Source: a bacterium (lineage in GTDB: Bacteria; Acidobacteriota; Thermoanaerobaculia; Multivoradales; JAHEKO01). From it: DNA of 44,129 nucleotides. The stretch is taken from positions 1-44,129 of the forward strand of contig JAAENP010000196.1 in assembly GCA_024224155.1 (NCBI GenBank). The letters run 5' to 3'. The position numbers and the translations under genes were made by a program. The notes under the pieces are model-generated. The model was not told the origin of the DNA, searched no databases, and saw nothing but the letters and a program-made list of their open reading frames with translations. Within the stretch, counting starts at the first letter, position 1. Every line of letters starts with the position of its first letter. Positions 41,467 through 44,129 of the stretch are shown piece by piece.

Positions 41467-43013
41467 GCCAAGGGTACCGCCTGTCCTGCCTGGACGTACG
41501 AGTGTTCGAAAGCCAGCAAACCCACGACAGCCACCGGAGCGGCGGCCGCGCCGATCCACGGGGCCGCCAGGACCGCAACCGTCAGTACTATTCCTGTCCA
41601 GAAGAAAGCTCTGTACCGGCCTCTCACCATCTCCCACGTTGCCAGGTGGGCATGAGCAGTGGTGTGGGTCAAGGTGACTTCGCCGAGCACCATGAGGAGA
41701 TGAATCAGCGCGGAGACTGCGAGAACGATCAAGAGAGGCGGCACCACGTCCGGATCGACGAAATACGCAACCGGCAGGAGCGCCGCCGACCCCGCGAGAA
41801 TCGCCTGCACGAGGAGGTGCGGTGGCAGAAGCGGGCTCTGCCAAAGATCTCGCGCCTTGGCCTGGGCGAAGAGATAGGCGGTGTAGACCGCGGTCATGGC
41901 CGCGAGCGGCAGACCGGGAGCGGCCAGGAGGGCTCGGCCGGGCCCGTCGAGCAGGGTCACCAGAAAGTGGAGTGCGAGGACCGCCGAATAGGCTCCGATG
42001 ACAAACGCGCCCTTGACCAGCCAGCTCTTCCAATGCGCCTTGGTGAAGATCATGTAGAAACGTTTCGGGTGCTCGAGATCGGCGATCAGGACCAGGCCGG
42101 TGAGCCCGAGGAACGCGCCGGAAACGATGGGCGCCGCCCATCGCCACATCGGACTCTCGGCGTCGAGCCAACCAAAAAGAATCATGAGGAGCGGCACGAG
42201 ATAAGCACCGGCCGCAACACCCTTGGTGAGGGTATAGAGGCTCACCCGCCAGTCCCACGGCGTCTTGTGGGGCACGTCGTAGGACAGGAGCGCCTTGGCG
42301 GAGGAATTGGCCACGTGGCCATCCTCGATGGCCTCCATCGGATAGCCCGAGACCACATTGTGCGCGCCCTCGGTCTGCTCACTCCACATGAAAAGAGCGC
42401 CCTCCGGCCGGCGCGCGGCCAGAGAGTCGAGCGTCGCTTGATGAGCGCCGCGGTAGAAAAGCTCGGGATGGGTCTCCTTCTCGGGCCGTCGGACAGCCAC
42501 CGGCTCACGATTGACCATCTGCGCGACGCGTGACCGCTGATCGTTGAGATCGCCGACCATGATCGCCTCGGTCGGACAGACCACGACGCAGGCGGGCTCC
42601 AAGTTCATGTCGATCCGGTGCGCGCAGGAGTTGCACTTCTCGGCCGAATGATCCTCCGGGTTGATGAAGATCGCGTCGTAGGGGCAGGCGGCGATGCAGG
42701 CCTTGCAGCCGATGCAGATGTCTTTATCGAAATCGACGATGCCGTCGGGACGGGCATGCATGGCCCGAGTCGGACAGGCCTGCGTGCACGGGGCGTCGGC
42801 GCATTGGTTGCACCGGGTTACCTGAAACGCGCGTCTCGCCTGCGGGAAGACACCGACATCGACGTACTTGACATAAGTTCGATTGACCGAAAGCGGCACC
42901 TCGTTTTCCGACTTGCACGCGGTTGAACAAGCGTGACATCCGATACAGCTTTCGTGGTCGATGACCTTGGCCCAGCGGGCCGTCTCGGTGCGGTCGGCCA
43001 CCGCTAGCGACAT
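41463..43013 (-). CDS. Fused four-cluster ferredoxin-NrfD membrane subunit
   Basis: A 516-residue fusion of a DmsB/PsrB-like ferredoxin and an NrfD/PsrC-like membrane anchor. The ferredoxin half has 16 cysteines in four groups (CIGCHACSTAC, CNQCADAPCTQAC, CIGCKACIAAC and CNSC...ACVVVC), enough for four [4Fe-4S] clusters. After a linker of about 100 residues come roughly eight hydrophobic helices beginning near WDWRVSLYTLTKGVAAGAYLV, typical of NrfD quinone-reacting anchors. The subunit would link the molybdoenzyme to the membrane quinone pool. The two halves are usually separate genes. The ATG at 43013 (MSLAVADR) was chosen because GAGAGG precedes it by nine bases. It overlaps the catalytic-subunit gene by 4 bp. 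Confidence 0.92.
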   Translation of the reverse strand: MSLAVADRTETARWAKVIDHESCIGCHACSTACKSENEVPLSVNRTYVKYVDVGVFPQARRAFQVTRCNQCADAPCTQACPTRAMHARPDGIVDFDKDICIGCKACIAACPYDAIFINPEDHSAEKCNSCAHRIDMNLEPACVVVCPTEAIMVGDLNDQRSRVAQMVNREPVAVRRPEKETHPELFYRGAHQATLDSLAARRPEGALFMWSEQTEGAHNVVSGYPMEAIEDGHVANSSAKALLSYDVPHKTPWDWRVSLYTLTKGVAAGAYLVPLLMILFGWLDAESPMWRWAAPIVSGAFLGLTGLVLIADLEHPKRFYMIFTKAHWKSWLVKGAFVIGAYSAVLALHFLVTLLDGPGRALLAAPGLPLAAMTAVYTAYLFAQAKARDLWQSPLLPPHLLVQAILAGSAALLPVAYFVDPDVVPPLLIVLAVSALIHLLMVLGEVTLTHTTAHAHLATWEMVRGRYRAFFWTGIVLTVAVLAAPWIGAAAAPVAVVGLLAFEHSYVQAGQAVPLA

Positions 43014-43107
43014 ACCAGGTTCCCTCTCGGCAGTTTCTTTTCGCGGCCGGCGATCACCGTCACTCCTCTTCCCGTCCACCAATTATGGAGTATCCGCCGC
43101 CCGACCC

Positions 43108-43155
43108 GAAGAAAAGAAGCAGCTGCTTCGCGGCGGCGTACCGCCTCGAAGCAGC
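43108..43155 (-). terminator. Intrinsic terminator of the FadL-type gene
   Basis: On the minus strand GCTGCTTCG, A, GGCGG, loop TACG, CCGCC, G, CGAAGCAGC forms a 14-bp stem with one A-G mismatch (43122-43155), followed by a T-rich TGCTTCTTTTCTTC (43108-43121). It lies 60 bp after the FadL stop and before the molybdoenzyme operon. This suggests separate transcription units. Confidence 0.75.
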
Positions 43156-43215
43156 CAAACCGAAGCAAGCAACTCGTGCTCAGAAGCGAGCCTTCTACCA
43201 ACCTCTATTCGGTCC

Positions 43216-44129
43216 TCAGATGCCCCAGGAGTATCCGATCTCCAGATCCCACTGATCCATCGCGATCTCGATCGTCTGCTGGCCGGGCGCCTCGAGCGGG
43301 TTCGGCCCGCTGACGCTGACCGACGGCGCGTGCATCAGAGAGACGCTGAAGGCCCGGTTGGAGGCGAGATCCCGTGTGAAACCGACGGTGATGTGGTCTT
43401 CGACCACACCTGGCGCCAGGATGTTGAACAAAACCTCGGTTCCGGGAATCGGCTGGTCGGTCGTCGAGTAGCCAAGCCGCCAAGTCCAGTCTTCTGAGCC
43501 CCACTGGAGGCCCGCCTTGATGACGGTCATGTCTTCCCAGCCGAAGCCGGGACCGGTCGGGCTGCCGAGCAGACCGCTCGGGTCGCCCATGAAGGCGCGG
43601 CCCAGAGCCGGAAAAATCGGGTTGCTGACACCTTTCACGTCGGTGTACATGATCTCCTGCATGTCGAGCACGAACACCGCGTTGTCGCCGAACTTGTAGG
43701 CGATGCCGACGACGTAGTTCGACGGGATGTCGAAATTACCGTCACCGGCGAAGAGACCGGCGTAGTCGCTGAACTCGTCCATCGAGATCTTGGTCTGGTA
43801 GGCGATGCCAAGAGACAACTGAGGACTGAGCTTGCCCAGGTAGCCGACTTTCGCGCCGAATCCGGTCGAGGTGTCGGCGCCGTTGTTGGTGAGCTTGGCC
43901 GGATCGGAAGAGAACATACCGAAAGCCTGGAGGCCTTCCGCCTCGAAGGTCTGGTAAGCGATGATCGGCGAGATGCCGATCGAGTGGTCTTCACTGCCGA
44001 ACTTGGTGGCATAGGTCGGGACGATGAACAGCTGCGACAGGTTGACGCCGGTCGGCGAAACGCCGAAGGTCGGCGCTGGATAGTCGGTGTTCATGCCGCC
44101 CTGGCCGTACACCGACAGGCCGAACGAGC
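43216..44129 (-). CDS. FadL/OMPP1-family outer-membrane transporter (5' end outside window)
   Basis: The C-terminal 303 residues of a FadL-type long-chain fatty-acid or hydrocarbon porin in the outer membrane. Amphipathic strands alternate throughout: VGYLGKLSPQLSLGIAYQTKISMDEF, FDIPSNYVVGIAYKF, MTVIKAGLQWGSEDWTWRLGYSTTDQPIPGTEVLFNILAPGVVEDHITVGFTRDL and the terminal WDLEIGYSWGI. The family pattern LPPSxxxGxAYKF and a strand with LRxGYS are well matched. The frame stays open to 44129, so the signal peptide and N-terminus lie to the right. It has its own terminator downstream and is on the same strand as the molybdoenzyme operon. A functional link to it is not evident. Confidence 0.9.
   Translation of the reverse strand, partial: SFGLSVYGQGGMNTDYPAPTFGVSPTGVNLSQLFIVPTYATKFGSEDHSIGISPIIAYQTFEAEGLQAFGMFSSDPAKLTNNGADTSTGFGAKVGYLGKLSPQLSLGIAYQTKISMDEFSDYAGLFAGDGNFDIPSNYVVGIAYKFGDNAVFVLDMQEIMYTDVKGVSNPIFPALGRAFMGDPSGLLGSPTGPGFGWEDMTVIKAGLQWGSEDWTWRLGYSTTDQPIPGTEVLFNILAPGVVEDHITVGFTRDLASNRAFSVSLMHAPSVSVSGPNPLEAPGQQTIEIAMDQWDLEIGYSWGI

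Overview
The window reads as chromosome from a high-GC Gram-negative (diderm) bacterium. Evidence for this is a FadL-type outer-membrane protein, a PagL-like lipid A deacylase, hopanoid genes, ZapA, RNase Y and a 6S RNA next to zapA. The mix of mevalonate genes, hopanoid genes and ELWxxDGT-repeat proteins would suit Acidobacteriota (Thermoanaerobaculia-like) or Myxococcota-like lineages. That placement is a guess from gene content, not a measurement. I saw no transposase, phage gene, CRISPR array, tRNA or rRNA.

Left end (1-9.7 kb): a sugar-nucleotide cytidylyltransferase cut by the window edge, a PagL-like protein, a GH38 alpha-mannosidase-like enzyme and a WaaE-type glycosyltransferase form a surface-glycan neighbourhood. 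A minus-strand housekeeping run follows: ymdB-like phosphodiesterase, rny, a 6S RNA with a perfect 13-bp terminal stem, and zapA. Then come a flavin reductase and a small PilZ-like protein.

Centre (9.5-25.9 kb): a long minus-strand block holds the main system. In transcription order it is shc, hpnH, hpnA, hpnG, an exported alkaline-phosphatase-superfamily protein, a prenyl diphosphate synthase, type 2 IPP isomerase, HMG-CoA reductase, mevalonate kinase, a mevalonate-(di)phosphate decarboxylase, isopentenyl phosphate kinase and squalene synthase. A TSUP transporter and a UbiD decarboxylase follow. Together these could run from HMG-CoA to squalene, hopene, adenosylhopane and ribosylhopane. An isopentenyl phosphate kinase is present and no phosphomevalonate kinase is visible. 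This points to the alternative (phosphomevalonate-decarboxylating) mevalonate route in a bacterium.

Right end (26-44 kb): a TatT-like lipoprotein or periplasmic protein, a threonine/serine dehydratase, a Nudix-metallo-beta-lactamase fusion, an aminotransferase, a small orphan protein, a YceI protein and a 1318-residue secreted protein with 18 ELWxxDGT repeats plus seven C-terminal repeats. A nitrilase-family amidase comes next. The last block is a molybdoenzyme operon (TorD-type chaperone, catalytic subunit without a Tat signal, fused FeS/NrfD subunit) downstream of a FadL-type porin gene that has its own terminator.

The three convergent gaps longer than 100 bp each carry a structured, related intergenic element (4438-4575, 28287-28440, 36630-36731). 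Two copies show base-pair compensation in a hairpin. I could not match this element to a known family.
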